64,000 nucleotides of DNA from the NCBI RefSeq assembly GCF_003337315.1, contig NZ_QPJV01000001.1, forward strand, positions 62,001-126,000, in the 5' to 3' direction. Source of the DNA: Vagococcus fluvialis (lineage in GTDB: Bacteria > Bacillota > Bacilli > Lactobacillales > Vagococcaceae). Made by a program: the position numbers and the translations under genes. How positions within the stretch are numbered: position 1 is the first letter of the stretch; every line of letters begins with the position of its first letter. Under the pieces are notes generated by a model. That model did no database searches. It saw only the letters and a program-made list of their open reading frames with translations, and was not told the DNA's origin. Positions 38,726-46,680 of this stretch are shown piece after piece.

Positions 38726-39769
38726 TTAGTTAAAATCTAATTTGTAATCATCCGCACTTGCAATACCAAGTTTTTCATTAAATAAATAATTAAAAGCAAA
38801 TCCTAAAAAAACTGGTACCACTAAGAAAGCGATGAATGTTGTAATAATATTGCCAACCGTCCAACCATCAGCTTTTAATGCTAAAGCGTTAATCGGTCCA
38901 ATTAGTCCACTAAAACCAAACCCCGCACTAAACGGCGTTCCTTGTAAATCAAGAAATGCTGCTAATGAACCTGTAATAGCTGCACTACAAATAACTGGTA
39001 ACATAATTTTTGGTTTTTTTACTACATTAGCCATTTGCATTTTGGGAGAACCAATAAAATGTGCTAATGATGTAGGAATAGCATTAGCTTTCCAACCAGC
39101 AATACAAAGTCCAAATCCAGCTGCACAAATCCCTAAGTTAGCTGCTCCTGAAGCAATACCTGATAAAGAGATTGCCGTAGCAATTCCAACAGTAGCAATT
39201 GGCGAAACAATCATCATAGCAAACATAACTGCAATGGCAATTGTCATTGGAATTGGTTGTAACTCAGTTAACGTTGCAATAAATTGACCAAACATAGCCG
39301 TTAAGTTTTTAACAAAAGGTAAGATTAGAAAGCCTAATCCACCACCAACAACTGTTACAATTGTTGGAATAACTAAAATTGTAAATGCTTTTAATTTTTC
39401 ACCAAGTAATAAAATAATTAGAGCAGCAATCGCAGCTGTTATCCCTGTGTTAATGACATCTCCAGAACCTTGGAAAATAAATCCACCATCTGGGTTAACT
39501 CTTGCAACACCAGAACCAACTACACAAGCCATACCTAGAGCACCAATTTGAATTGGCGTAAATTTAAAGTTAATCGCTACAGCAACCCCAACGACAATCG
39601 GCATCATAGTTGCTGCAATTCCAGTGGCTGTCAAAGCAAATGACCAACCTAAGGCTTTTGATAATTCTCCTAAAAGTGCTCCTGGAATTAAAGAAACCAC
39701 AACTCCTAATGCCACACCGTTTAAAATGTTCATTGTAAAATCTTTTGGTTTTATACTGTTTATTGACAT
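38726..39769 (-). CDS. PTS_EIIC_2 family membrane protein (PfoR-like)
   Basis: A 347-residue, very hydrophobic protein with about ten membrane helices. It matches the PTS EIIC-2 type known as PfoR: FTMNILNGVALGVVVSLIPGALLGELSKAL, GSGVARVNPDGGFIFQGSGDVINTG and PTSLAHFIGSPKMQMANVVKKP. No EIIA or EIIB partner is present, so sugar phosphotransfer is unlikely; the family includes regulators and presumed substrate carriers. It sits inside the dehydrogenase operon between E3 (27 bases upstream) and E1alpha (18 bases downstream), so it may import or export the keto acid or the product acid. Transport role is inference. Confidence 0.78.
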   Translation of the reverse strand: MSINSIKPKDFTMNILNGVALGVVVSLIPGALLGELSKALGWSFALTATGIAATMMPIVVGVAVAINFKFTPIQIGALGMACVVGSGVARVNPDGGFIFQGSGDVINTGITAAIAALIILLLGEKLKAFTILVIPTIVTVVGGGLGFLILPFVKNLTAMFGQFIATLTELQPIPMTIAIAVMFAMMIVSPIATVGIATAISLSGIASGAANLGICAAGFGLCIAGWKANAIPTSLAHFIGSPKMQMANVVKKPKIMLPVICSAAITGSLAAFLDLQGTPFSAGFGFSGLIGPINALALKADGWTVGNIITTFIAFLVVPVFLGFAFNYLFNEKLGIASADDYKLDFN

Positions 39770-39796
39770 AATCTCAATCTCCTAATATTGATTATT

Positions 39797-41203
39797 TTAA
39801 ATATGTATTGGTAAACCTAAGCCAACTTCTGCTGCTTCCATAATTGTTTCACTTACTGTTGGATGTGGATGAACTGTTAATGATAGATCTTCAATTGTTG
39901 CACTTGTTTCAATAGCAAGAGTAATTTCTGAAATTAAATCACTTGCGTTAACACCTGCTATTTGACCGCCTAAAACCTCACCCGTATTTTTATCACTTAT
40001 AATTTGGACTAAACCTTCAGCTTTATTCATTGATAAAGCACGACCATTACCAGCTAATGGAAATTCTGATACTTTAGGCTCATAACCTTTTGATTTTGCT
40101 TCCTCTTTTGTTAAACCAGTGGCAGCTAATTCTGGATCAGTAAAACAAACTGCTGGCATTGCTTTGTAATCAACTGCTACATCATGACCACTAATCGCCT
40201 CAGCAGCTACTTTTCCTTCATAACTAGCTTTATGTGCTAAAGCAAGTCCTGGAATAATATCTCCTATGGCATAAACATGCTCTAGTGTTGTACGGCATTG
40301 TTCATCAACAACGATTAAACCGCGTTCATCAGTTTTAATACCCACTCGCTCAAGTCCTAATTCATTTGTATTGGGTTTACGACCAACAGAAACTAATACA
40401 TAATCGCAAATAATTTCTTTTTCTTTTCCATCAACTTCATAAGTAACTGTTACACTATCCTCGGCATTTTCAGCTTTTTTAGCTAAAGCATTTGTTTCAA
40501 TAGTGACATTTAATTTTTTGAATGATTTTTCAACAAAGGAAACTGATTTTTTATCGAAATTTGGTAAAATAGAAGATTGACCTTCTAAGATAGTTACTTC
40601 TGTTCCTAAATTAGCGAAAACACCGGCTAACTCACTTCCAATATAACCTCCACCAATAACAACTAACTTTTTAGGAACTTCTTTTAAATTCAATACTCCT
40701 GTAGAATCTAAAACTCTTTTTCTAAATTTAAACCCAGGAATTTCGATTGGTGTACTTCCTGTTGCGATAATAACGTTTTCAAAACGATACGTGTCTCCAC
40801 CATATTCATTCATGACACGAATACGATTTTCATCCATGAAATAACCTGAACCTTCAAGAACATCGACTTTGTTCTTTTTAAGTAAAAACTTAACCCCTTC
40901 CGTTAATTTCTTAACGACGTGATTGTCTTTCCAGTTTTGCACTTCAGTAAAATCTAATGTTGCATTTTCTGAATTAATACCAGCAAATGGCGAATTCAGA
41001 ACACTATTGTAATGATGACTTGCTTGAATTAAAGCTTTTGAAGGGATGCACCCAACGTTTAAACACGTTCCTCCAATATTATCTCTCTCAATTAAGGTAA
41101 CTTTTTGTCCTAATTGAGCTGCTCTAATTGCCGCAACATATCCTCCAGGTCCTGAACCAACAACTACTGTTCCTAAACTAGATTCGAAATCTCCGACAAC
41201 CAT
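39797..41203 (-). CDS. Dihydrolipoamide dehydrogenase (E3)
   Basis: FAD-dependent reoxidation of dihydrolipoamide, producing NADH. The 468-residue product has VVGSGPGGYVAAIRAAQLG, the redox disulphide GGTCLNVGCIPSKAL, NAD-binding VVIGGGYIGSELAGVFANLG, YAIGDIIPGLALAHKA and the C-terminal HPHPTVSE histidine/glutamate pair. Start at 41203 (AAAGGGAG 7 bases before) is preferred to the ATG at 41221. First gene of the operon, next to the shared control region. Confidence 0.94.
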   Translation of the reverse strand: MVVGDFESSLGTVVVGSGPGGYVAAIRAAQLGQKVTLIERDNIGGTCLNVGCIPSKALIQASHHYNSVLNSPFAGINSENATLDFTEVQNWKDNHVVKKLTEGVKFLLKKNKVDVLEGSGYFMDENRIRVMNEYGGDTYRFENVIIATGSTPIEIPGFKFRKRVLDSTGVLNLKEVPKKLVVIGGGYIGSELAGVFANLGTEVTILEGQSSILPNFDKKSVSFVEKSFKKLNVTIETNALAKKAENAEDSVTVTYEVDGKEKEIICDYVLVSVGRKPNTNELGLERVGIKTDERGLIVVDEQCRTTLEHVYAIGDIIPGLALAHKASYEGKVAAEAISGHDVAVDYKAMPAVCFTDPELAATGLTKEEAKSKGYEPKVSEFPLAGNGRALSMNKAEGLVQIISDKNTGEVLGGQIAGVNASDLISEITLAIETSATIEDLSLTVHPHPTVSETIMEAAEVGLGLPIHI

Positions 41204-41396
41204 TTTGACACTCCCTTTCATTTACTCTTTATAAAACGCTTTCCCTAAGTTATAATAAAGCCGTTGTAATTAAATGACACTTATAAGAAAACGCTTCATC
41301 CTTTGACACAAACAGATTATAGAATGAAATTTCACAAATTTGAAATTGATAAATTCTATAGCTGAATAAAATTTATCTAGAAATGGGGATTTCAAA
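41204..41396. promoter_or_regulatory. Divergent control region of the dehydrogenase operon and lysR
   Basis: Contains two cre-like sites with the core AACGCTT (41231-41244 and 41286-41300); a 15-mer at 41327-41341 matching 12 of 15 bases of the CodY box; and an inverted repeat GATAAATT-N14-AATTTATC (41348-41377) close to the lysR start, a LysR-type site. A TATTAT/TATAAC -10 region for E3 lies near 41250-41257. All matches are by eye. Confidence 0.55.
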
Positions 41397-42296
41397 ATGG
41401 AATTTAGACAGCTACGATATTTTATTGAAATTATAAAGGCACAAAATTATTCTAATGCTGCCAAAAATCTTTTTGTCACACAGCCAACTCTTTCTTGGAA
41501 CATGAATAAACTACAAGAAGAACTTGGAGCAAAACTGCTTTATCAAGTAGGAAATAAAGTCATGCCAACGACTACAGGTAGTCTTTTATTCGAAAAAGCT
41601 CAGAAGATTATTGAGGAATTAGATGAGTTAACTGAGTCTATTGAAGAAGATCATATTTTAAGGAAAAAAGAATTAACAATAGGTTCAAATTCAGTTATTT
41701 CTCCCGTATACATGCCTTTAATTCAACAATTCATGTCTGTTTATCCGAATTTTTCTATCACAATAGAAGAAAATGGTTCCGTAAAAACTCAAAAGAAAGT
41801 TGCTAATGAAGAATTAGAAATTGGGATTGTTTCATTTCCTATAGTGGAATCAGATCTTGAAATAGAGCGTCATACACTTCACACTTTTAAATACCATGCC
41901 TATGTATTAATGCGAGAAGATCATCCTTTAGCTAACGAAAAATCCTTAAGTATCAAGGACTTACGAATGGAAAGATTTGGTTCTATGAGTAAAGATTATG
42001 TTTTATGGCATGTATTAAAAAATAAAGCACGTGAGTTCGGCTTTAGACCTGATATTGATTTTATGAGTAATAGCCATGAAGTCTTAATAAATCATGTGAT
42101 TAAAAACAATTTAGTTGCCATTATGCCGATTCAGTTAAAAGAAGTAAACACCGATAAACCTCTTGTTTGGGTGCCTTTAGTGGATAAGATTAAACCTTTT
42201 GATATCGTTCTTGTCCACAAAAAAAATAAACCTCTCTCTCCTGCTGCTGCACTATGTTTAGAATTTCTAACAAACCAAGAAATTAAAGTGGATTAA
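41397..42296 (+). CDS. LysR-type transcriptional regulator
   Basis: A 299-residue LysR regulator with an N-terminal HTH (MEFRQLRYFIEIIKAQNYSNAAKNLFVTQPTLSWNMNKLQEELGAKLL, residues 1-48) and a periplasmic-binding-like effector domain (about 90-295). It is divergent from the dehydrogenase operon and upstream of the D-2-hydroxyacid dehydrogenase gene, so it probably controls one or both. The effector is likely a keto or hydroxy acid, by inference from position. Confidence 0.9.
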   Translation: MEFRQLRYFIEIIKAQNYSNAAKNLFVTQPTLSWNMNKLQEELGAKLLYQVGNKVMPTTTGSLLFEKAQKIIEELDELTESIEEDHILRKKELTIGSNSVISPVYMPLIQQFMSVYPNFSITIEENGSVKTQKKVANEELEIGIVSFPIVESDLEIERHTLHTFKYHAYVLMREDHPLANEKSLSIKDLRMERFGSMSKDYVLWHVLKNKAREFGFRPDIDFMSNSHEVLINHVIKNNLVAIMPIQLKEVNTDKPLVWVPLVDKIKPFDIVLVHKKNKPLSPAAALCLEFLTNQEIKVD

Positions 42297-42298
42297 TG

Positions 42299-42320
42299 AA
42301 ATCTATAGTCCCATAGATTT
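42299..42320. promoter_or_regulatory. Perfect inverted repeat between lysR and the hydroxyacid dehydrogenase gene
   Basis: AAATCTAT-N6-ATAGATTT, two perfect 8-base arms. No T-run follows, so it is more like an operator than a terminator. A TATACT -10 lies about 33 bases downstream of it, ahead of the dehydrogenase gene. The arms resemble the CTATAG motif near the upstream LysR repeat. Confidence 0.6.
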
Positions 42321-42395
42321 TATCGATTAGTGAAATTCTTATCTTTCTCCTATACTTAAATTGTTAAAAATAACTAATAAAAGGAGAAGATTCAG

Positions 42396-43394
42396 ATGAC
42401 TAAAATTATAATGATGGGTGCTAGAGAAGATGAGAGAGCTTTCTCTGAAGAGTGGGCCAAAAAAAATAACATTGACCTAACAATTACTGATGAAATATTA
42501 AATGAAGACACCTATCATTTATTAGAAGGGTTTGATGGAATAAGTTTGCAACAAACAATGGGAATTCCAACTAGTATGTATGCTAGACTTAAAAAGGATG
42601 GTTTTAAGCAAATTGCACAACGCTCTGCAGGTGTTGATATGTACGATTTAGAAGCAGCTAGTGAAAATAATATTTTTGTTACTAATGTTCCTGCTTATTC
42701 TCCTAATTCCGTAGCTGAATTTGCAGTTTCTAGTGCTTTAAACTGCCTCAGACACACACAAGAAATTCAAAAAAGAGTTAAGAATCACAATTTTTCTTGG
42801 AATAAAGAAATTATTTCAAAAGAAGTTCGTTCTTTGACCATTGGTATTCTTGGAACTGGTCGTATTGGAAGAGTTACTGCGGAAATTTTTAAAGGATTTG
42901 GAGCAAAAATAATCGGCTTTGATGTTTTTAAGAGTCCAGAAGCTGAAAATATTTTAGATTACGTTGATAATTTCGATCAGTTTTTAACTCAATCAGATTT
43001 AATTAGTATCCATATGCCTTTAACCAAAGAAAATCACCATTTATTTAACGATGACACTTTTGCAAAAATGAAACCAGGTTCCATCTTAATCAATGCGGCT
43101 CGTGGTGGTATCTTAGACACTGAGGCTTTAATTAAAGCACTTGATTCAGGTCAATTATCTGCTTGTGCTCTTGATACTTATGAAAATGAAATGCCTTATG
43201 TTACTAAAGACTGGTCTGATAAAGAAATTGAAGATAAAATTTTACTAGAATTAATCAATAGAGTAGATGTTTTATATACACCTCACATTGCTTTTTATAC
43301 TGAAACATCAGTTGAAAATCTTGTGTTTGGTGCTTTAGATGCCTGTCTTTCTGTTCTAACAACAGGTACTGCGCCAACTATTGTTAACCCATAA
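42396..43394 (+). CDS. D-2-hydroxyacid dehydrogenase (D-LDH/D-HicDH family)
   Basis: NADH-dependent reduction of 2-keto acids to D-2-hydroxy acids. The 332-residue product has the cofactor motif GILGTGRIGRVTAEIF, the catalytic arginine in INAARGGILD, the glutamate in YENEMP and the histidine in TPHIAFYTE. Length and sequence fit D-lactate and D-2-hydroxyisocaproate dehydrogenases; distinguishing them needs a search. With the neighbouring operon it could reduce the keto acids that the complex oxidises. Confidence 0.88.
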   Translation: MTKIIMMGAREDERAFSEEWAKKNNIDLTITDEILNEDTYHLLEGFDGISLQQTMGIPTSMYARLKKDGFKQIAQRSAGVDMYDLEAASENNIFVTNVPAYSPNSVAEFAVSSALNCLRHTQEIQKRVKNHNFSWNKEIISKEVRSLTIGILGTGRIGRVTAEIFKGFGAKIIGFDVFKSPEAENILDYVDNFDQFLTQSDLISIHMPLTKENHHLFNDDTFAKMKPGSILINAARGGILDTEALIKALDSGQLSACALDTYENEMPYVTKDWSDKEIEDKILLELINRVDVLYTPHIAFYTETSVENLVFGALDACLSVLTTGTAPTIVNP

Positions 43395-43395
43395 A

Positions 43396-43433
43396 AAACA
43401 GGTTATCTCCATTATGAGGAGATAACCTGTTTT
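43396..43433. terminator. Bidirectional terminator overlapping the end of reoY
   Basis: 15-bp perfect arms (43396-43410 and 43418-43432) around a 7-base loop with A and T runs at both ends. The reoY stop (43412-43414) and last codons lie inside the structure. Confidence 0.88.
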
Positions 43434-43957
43434 AATTTAAGATATTCTGCTGTTAGTTTTGAAAAAGATTTTTGGTCATTTTTCTCTAGAGCTAAATCAA
43501 TAGCTTCTTCTAACTGATTTAGTTTTGTTTTTGTTGATTCTTCTTCAAAAAATTTATCTAGTTCATTAAAAAAGATTAATTGTTCTTCCTCATCCATGGG
43601 TAAATATTCATTTTCCTCTAGGATTAATTGATAACGTTCTGATAAATGCATTTGATCAAATTGAACTTCTAGATAAAGTTTTTCCTTACGATTTTTTCTA
43701 ATTTCATAAAAAATTGCTTCTGCATCAAATATTTTTTCTTCGTAATTTACCATTTCAAGGCCAACACCAGAAATAGTTTGATCTATAATCAAAATCCCTC
43801 TAGGTGTATGTAGCGCTCCATGAACAAAAGACACACGATTTAAAATAGCCTCGTGGTTAATTAAGTAATTAATTATCCAATATGACTCACGCTGTTTTAA
43901 AGGCACGGCTTGAGATAACCAACTTAAAAAATTTTTCTTATCTGATAAATCAATCAC
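43412..43957 (-). CDS. reoY: ReoY/YpiB family protein (UPF0302)
   Basis: In Listeria, ReoY works with ReoM and the PASTA kinase to control ClpCP-dependent turnover of MurA, the first peptidoglycan enzyme. The 181-residue product has the YpiB pattern: FLSWLSQAVPLKQRESYWIINYLINHEAILNRVSFV near the start, YEEKIFDAEAIFYEIR, and an acidic C-terminal helix region. I place the start at GTG 43957, with AAGGGTGG 7 bases before, rather than TTG at 43981. It follows ypiA by 4 bases. Gene name by homology from memory. Confidence 0.82.
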   Translation of the reverse strand: MIDLSDKKNFLSWLSQAVPLKQRESYWIINYLINHEAILNRVSFVHGALHTPRGILIIDQTISGVGLEMVNYEEKIFDAEAIFYEIRKNRKEKLYLEVQFDQMHLSERYQLILEENEYLPMDEEEQLIFFNELDKFFEEESTKTKLNQLEEAIDLALEKNDQKSFSKLTAEYLKLKQVISS

Positions 43958-43961
43958 AGGA

Positions 43962-45215
43962 TTACCACCCTTCGTTATCAATTAAAGAAGCAACTTCTAT
44001 ATCTCCTGGTACAAGCGTTAAATAATGAGCTAACCAAGTATTAGCTTCTTCTACTTTACCTTCTTCTCTTAAGAATAAACCATAATCTTTAACAAAATCA
44101 GCTTCGTCTTTAAGAACATCTTTTACTTTTTCATAGTACTCATTAGCTTTTTCAAATTCTTCTAAGCCATTATAAGCTTGAGCTAACATCCAATCAGCAA
44201 GTGGTTGGTCCTCAGTATCTAGAGTTTGCATTAGTTTTACAACTTCTTCAAAATCATCTTCTTTTAAAAGTAATTCTGATAATCTAATTTTAGAGATATC
44301 ACCATCTGCTTCTAAAGAAATAACTTCTTCAAGGTATTCTTTAGCTTGTTCTTTATTACCTAATTGGTAGGCAGTTTCAGATGCTAAATGATAAAGTGAT
44401 GTTTCATATGGGTTTTGCATTAAACCTTCTTCTATAACCTCAATAACTTCCTCATGGCGTCCCTCATCGTAAAGGATCTGAGCTAAAGGATAATAGACTT
44501 GAATAAAATCACTATCCATCAATCTGACTTGATTTAATAATTCGATTCCTCGCTCATTTTCTTCTAGTTGATAATAAGTTAAAGCAAGCTGGAATAATCT
44601 TTCAACTGTTTCTTCTTCTTTAATCGCTTCTTCTAAAAAGCTAGTAGCCTCTTCAAAATTTCCAATTCTTGAATAAGCAACTCCAATTCTTTCATTTAAA
44701 CTAATTGGTGCTTCATTCTCTTTAAAAGCATCTTGTAGCTCCATATAAGCTTCAATAGCTTTTGGATAGTTTTCTGTTGAAAAGTAAAGTTCAGCAATAG
44801 ATAAATCAAGTAATGGCTCATTTGGTAAGATTTTTTTGGCTTGTTTTAGTTTACTCTCACTAACTTCTGGAATATTTAAAACTTGATAAATATCAGCTTG
44901 AGTAATTAAGCTCTGGGCGTATAAATCACTTGATTCCTCAATTGATTCTAAGTATTCAAAAGCTTTGTCCAGTTCATCATTTTCAATTGCAATTTCTGCT
45001 AAAGAAATTTTTAGAGTTTCTTCTTCAGGAAACTCTGTAAATAATTTTTCATATAATGTTTGAGCTTCTTCCATAAAGCCTAATTGAAATAAATTATCTG
45101 CTAATTGGAAAATTTCTTCTGGTAAATCTTCTTTTTGAGCTTTCTCAAAAGCAACTTGTGCTCCAACTAAATCACCTTTTGATAATGCTTCTAACATTTG
45201 TTTACTATTTGACAT
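43962..45215 (-). CDS. ypiA: TPR-repeat protein YpiA
   Basis: A 417-residue, strongly acidic protein made of about ten tetratricopeptide repeats (for example YAQSLITQADIYQVLN, YPKAIEAYMELQDAF, AEELY-type helices every 34 residues), with no membrane segment. YpiA is co-encoded with YpiB/ReoY in Bacillus and Listeria and takes part in the same MurA-degradation pathway. Here it lies between the AroB-like gene (2 bases upstream) and reoY (4 bases downstream), one operon. Confidence 0.82.
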   Translation of the reverse strand: MSNSKQMLEALSKGDLVGAQVAFEKAQKEDLPEEIFQLADNLFQLGFMEEAQTLYEKLFTEFPEEETLKISLAEIAIENDELDKAFEYLESIEESSDLYAQSLITQADIYQVLNIPEVSESKLKQAKKILPNEPLLDLSIAELYFSTENYPKAIEAYMELQDAFKENEAPISLNERIGVAYSRIGNFEEATSFLEEAIKEEETVERLFQLALTYYQLEENERGIELLNQVRLMDSDFIQVYYPLAQILYDEGRHEEVIEVIEEGLMQNPYETSLYHLASETAYQLGNKEQAKEYLEEVISLEADGDISKIRLSELLLKEDDFEEVVKLMQTLDTEDQPLADWMLAQAYNGLEEFEKANEYYEKVKDVLKDEADFVKDYGLFLREEGKVEEANTWLAHYLTLVPGDIEVASLIDNEGW

Positions 45216-45217
45216 GT

Positions 45218-46276
45218 TTAATCCCTCGATTTACTTTTTATTGTGCGATAACTCTCAACAACATGATACATTTCTTCAAGTGTAGGAATTTCAGATAAAC
45301 TAACTTTCCCAATATCTTGAATTATTATCATTTGAGTCAAACGGTTCATTTCTTTTACCATACACTCAGCTAAATCATAAGTATTCATTTGTATAGGTAA
45401 CTCTAAATGAAATCCTCCATATTTGACTAGCCAATGAATAAAAGCTTCAAAATCAAAACTAAGGCTATTTTTCTTTAGTGACCATAGCAGAAAAATTAGA
45501 AATGAAATATTTTCTTTTTCTTCCCCAGTTAAATAATGAGACTCATGTAATTGATAAAAAGATTTAGATAGGTTAGTTAAATAAAAATTAGTTTCAATCT
45601 CAGCTTCTTCTATCATTTCTATAATAGCGTCTAAAAACGGTGACCATAAAACGTCTTTTTCTTTAGAAATATAGGGAACAATCGTTTTAAACAACTCATT
45701 GTCTAGCATTAAACTAAATTTCATTAACTCAAAAAAATCTTCTGACCATGTTTGATTATCTTCTAATTCATTCAACATTGTATCGTAAACAATAGTTTCT
45801 GGCAAAGATTTCTGTTCCATACTTATGGTTAATTTATCATTTAATAAATAACTAATACCACTTAAAGAAGTCATTAGTCCTTTTAAGGTAGTTGGTACAT
45901 AAGTAAAATTCGAAATAAATGGCGAATTATTTTTTATTTGTCCTGCTAAATGAAATATTTTATCATTTCCTGCTGCAAGAATAACTGTGTTTTCTGGAAT
46001 TTTCATCTCTTCTATATACTGTAATATTTTTTGAAAGCTTTTTGTGTAATTGATGCCATCATTATTAGGACAAATATACCAATGATATGTAATAGTTTCT
46101 TTTAAATCACGCGTAAATTTTTCATAATAATATTCATAAAATTTCTGGGTACTGATAAAAAGGATACTACTATTTTTTTCTAGATAAGAAAAATGATTTT
46201 GGGCGATTAAACGATTTAGAGATTCTAAATAAATAAGTTCACAGCTTTGATTCTTTTTAGACATTATTTTCTTCAT
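45218..46276 (-). CDS. Degenerate 3-dehydroquinate synthase-like protein
   Basis: A full-length (352 aa) relative of AroB that has lost its catalytic histidines. The AroB frame can be followed along its length: TVILAAGNDKIFHLAGQI (98-114, replacing the GGGV-GDLAGF nucleotide motif), YVPTTLKGLMTSLSG (126-140), ELMKFSLMLDNELF (183-196, keeping the metal-ligand-type E and K of EVIKYG), and a C-terminal IIIQDIGKVSL (317-327) like VLLKGIGKA. But NLSKSFYQLHES (235-246) replaces NFGHTFGHAIE, removing the zinc histidines. It is 2 bases from ypiA; in Bacillus ypiA follows aro genes, so this may be a repurposed relic. Confidence 0.7.
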   Translation of the reverse strand: MKKIMSKKNQSCELIYLESLNRLIAQNHFSYLEKNSSILFISTQKFYEYYYEKFTRDLKETITYHWYICPNNDGINYTKSFQKILQYIEEMKIPENTVILAAGNDKIFHLAGQIKNNSPFISNFTYVPTTLKGLMTSLSGISYLLNDKLTISMEQKSLPETIVYDTMLNELEDNQTWSEDFFELMKFSLMLDNELFKTIVPYISKEKDVLWSPFLDAIIEMIEEAEIETNFYLTNLSKSFYQLHESHYLTGEEKENISFLIFLLWSLKKNSLSFDFEAFIHWLVKYGGFHLELPIQMNTYDLAECMVKEMNRLTQMIIIQDIGKVSLSEIPTLEEMYHVVESYRTIKSKSRD

Positions 46277-46317
46277 TTTTAGTCACCTTCTCTCACATCT
46301 ATTTTATCATAGAAATA

Positions 46318-46344
46318 AAAAAAAAGACCTCATCAAAAGGCCTT
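46318..46344 (-). terminator. Terminator after glsB
   Basis: AAAGGCC-type arms around TTTTGATG and a nine-base T-run on the minus strand. Confidence 0.75.
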
Positions 46345-46587
46345 TTAACGTCTTGTAAATAAAGATGCAATCGCAACAACTATAACAGCACCTAGAACTG
46401 ATGGTACTAGGGCCATACCTGCTAAATGCCCACCCCAATCGGCTCCAAATAACTTATGGCCTAATGAAGAGCCAAGAAGGCCTGCAATGATATTAAAGAT
46501 ACATCCTTTTGAATTTCTCTTATCAACAAGTCCAGTAGCAATGGCACCAATAACAGCACCTACAAATAAAGTCCAAATCCAACTCAT
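46345..46587 (-). CDS. GlsB/YeaQ/YmgE family small membrane protein
   Basis: An 80-residue protein with three glycine-rich membrane helices (about 4-20, 29-45, 55-76) and the signature NIIAGLLGSSLGHKLFG. The family is stress-induced in enterococci and lies beside Asp23-type proteins there. Here it stands alone between hup and the AroB-like gene and has its own terminator. Confidence 0.88.
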   Translation of the reverse strand: MSWIWTLFVGAVIGAIATGLVDKRNSKGCIFNIIAGLLGSSLGHKLFGADWGGHLAGMALVPSVLGAVIVVAIASLFTRR

Positions 46588-46644
46588 GTTATAACCTCCT
46601 ATGATTTAATAACATTTCTAAAAATTACTAATATTATTTAATAA

Positions 46645-46673
46645 GAAAAAGAACCCTTGTAAACAAGGGTTCT
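46645..46673 (-). terminator. Terminator after hup
   Basis: Perfect 11-bp stem AGAACCCTTGT/ACAAGGGTTCT with a 2-base centre (larger loop in practice) and a six-base T-run on the minus strand. Confidence 0.9.
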
Positions 46674-46680
46674 AAGGTTC

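Noticed and set aside
38832-39287. 151-codon plus-strand open frame
   Set aside because: Antisense shadow of the hydrophobic PTS_EIIC_2 gene; its composition mirrors the helices on the other strand.
45218-46276. Functional aroB
   Set aside because: The zinc-binding histidine motif is absent and no other shikimate gene is adjacent.
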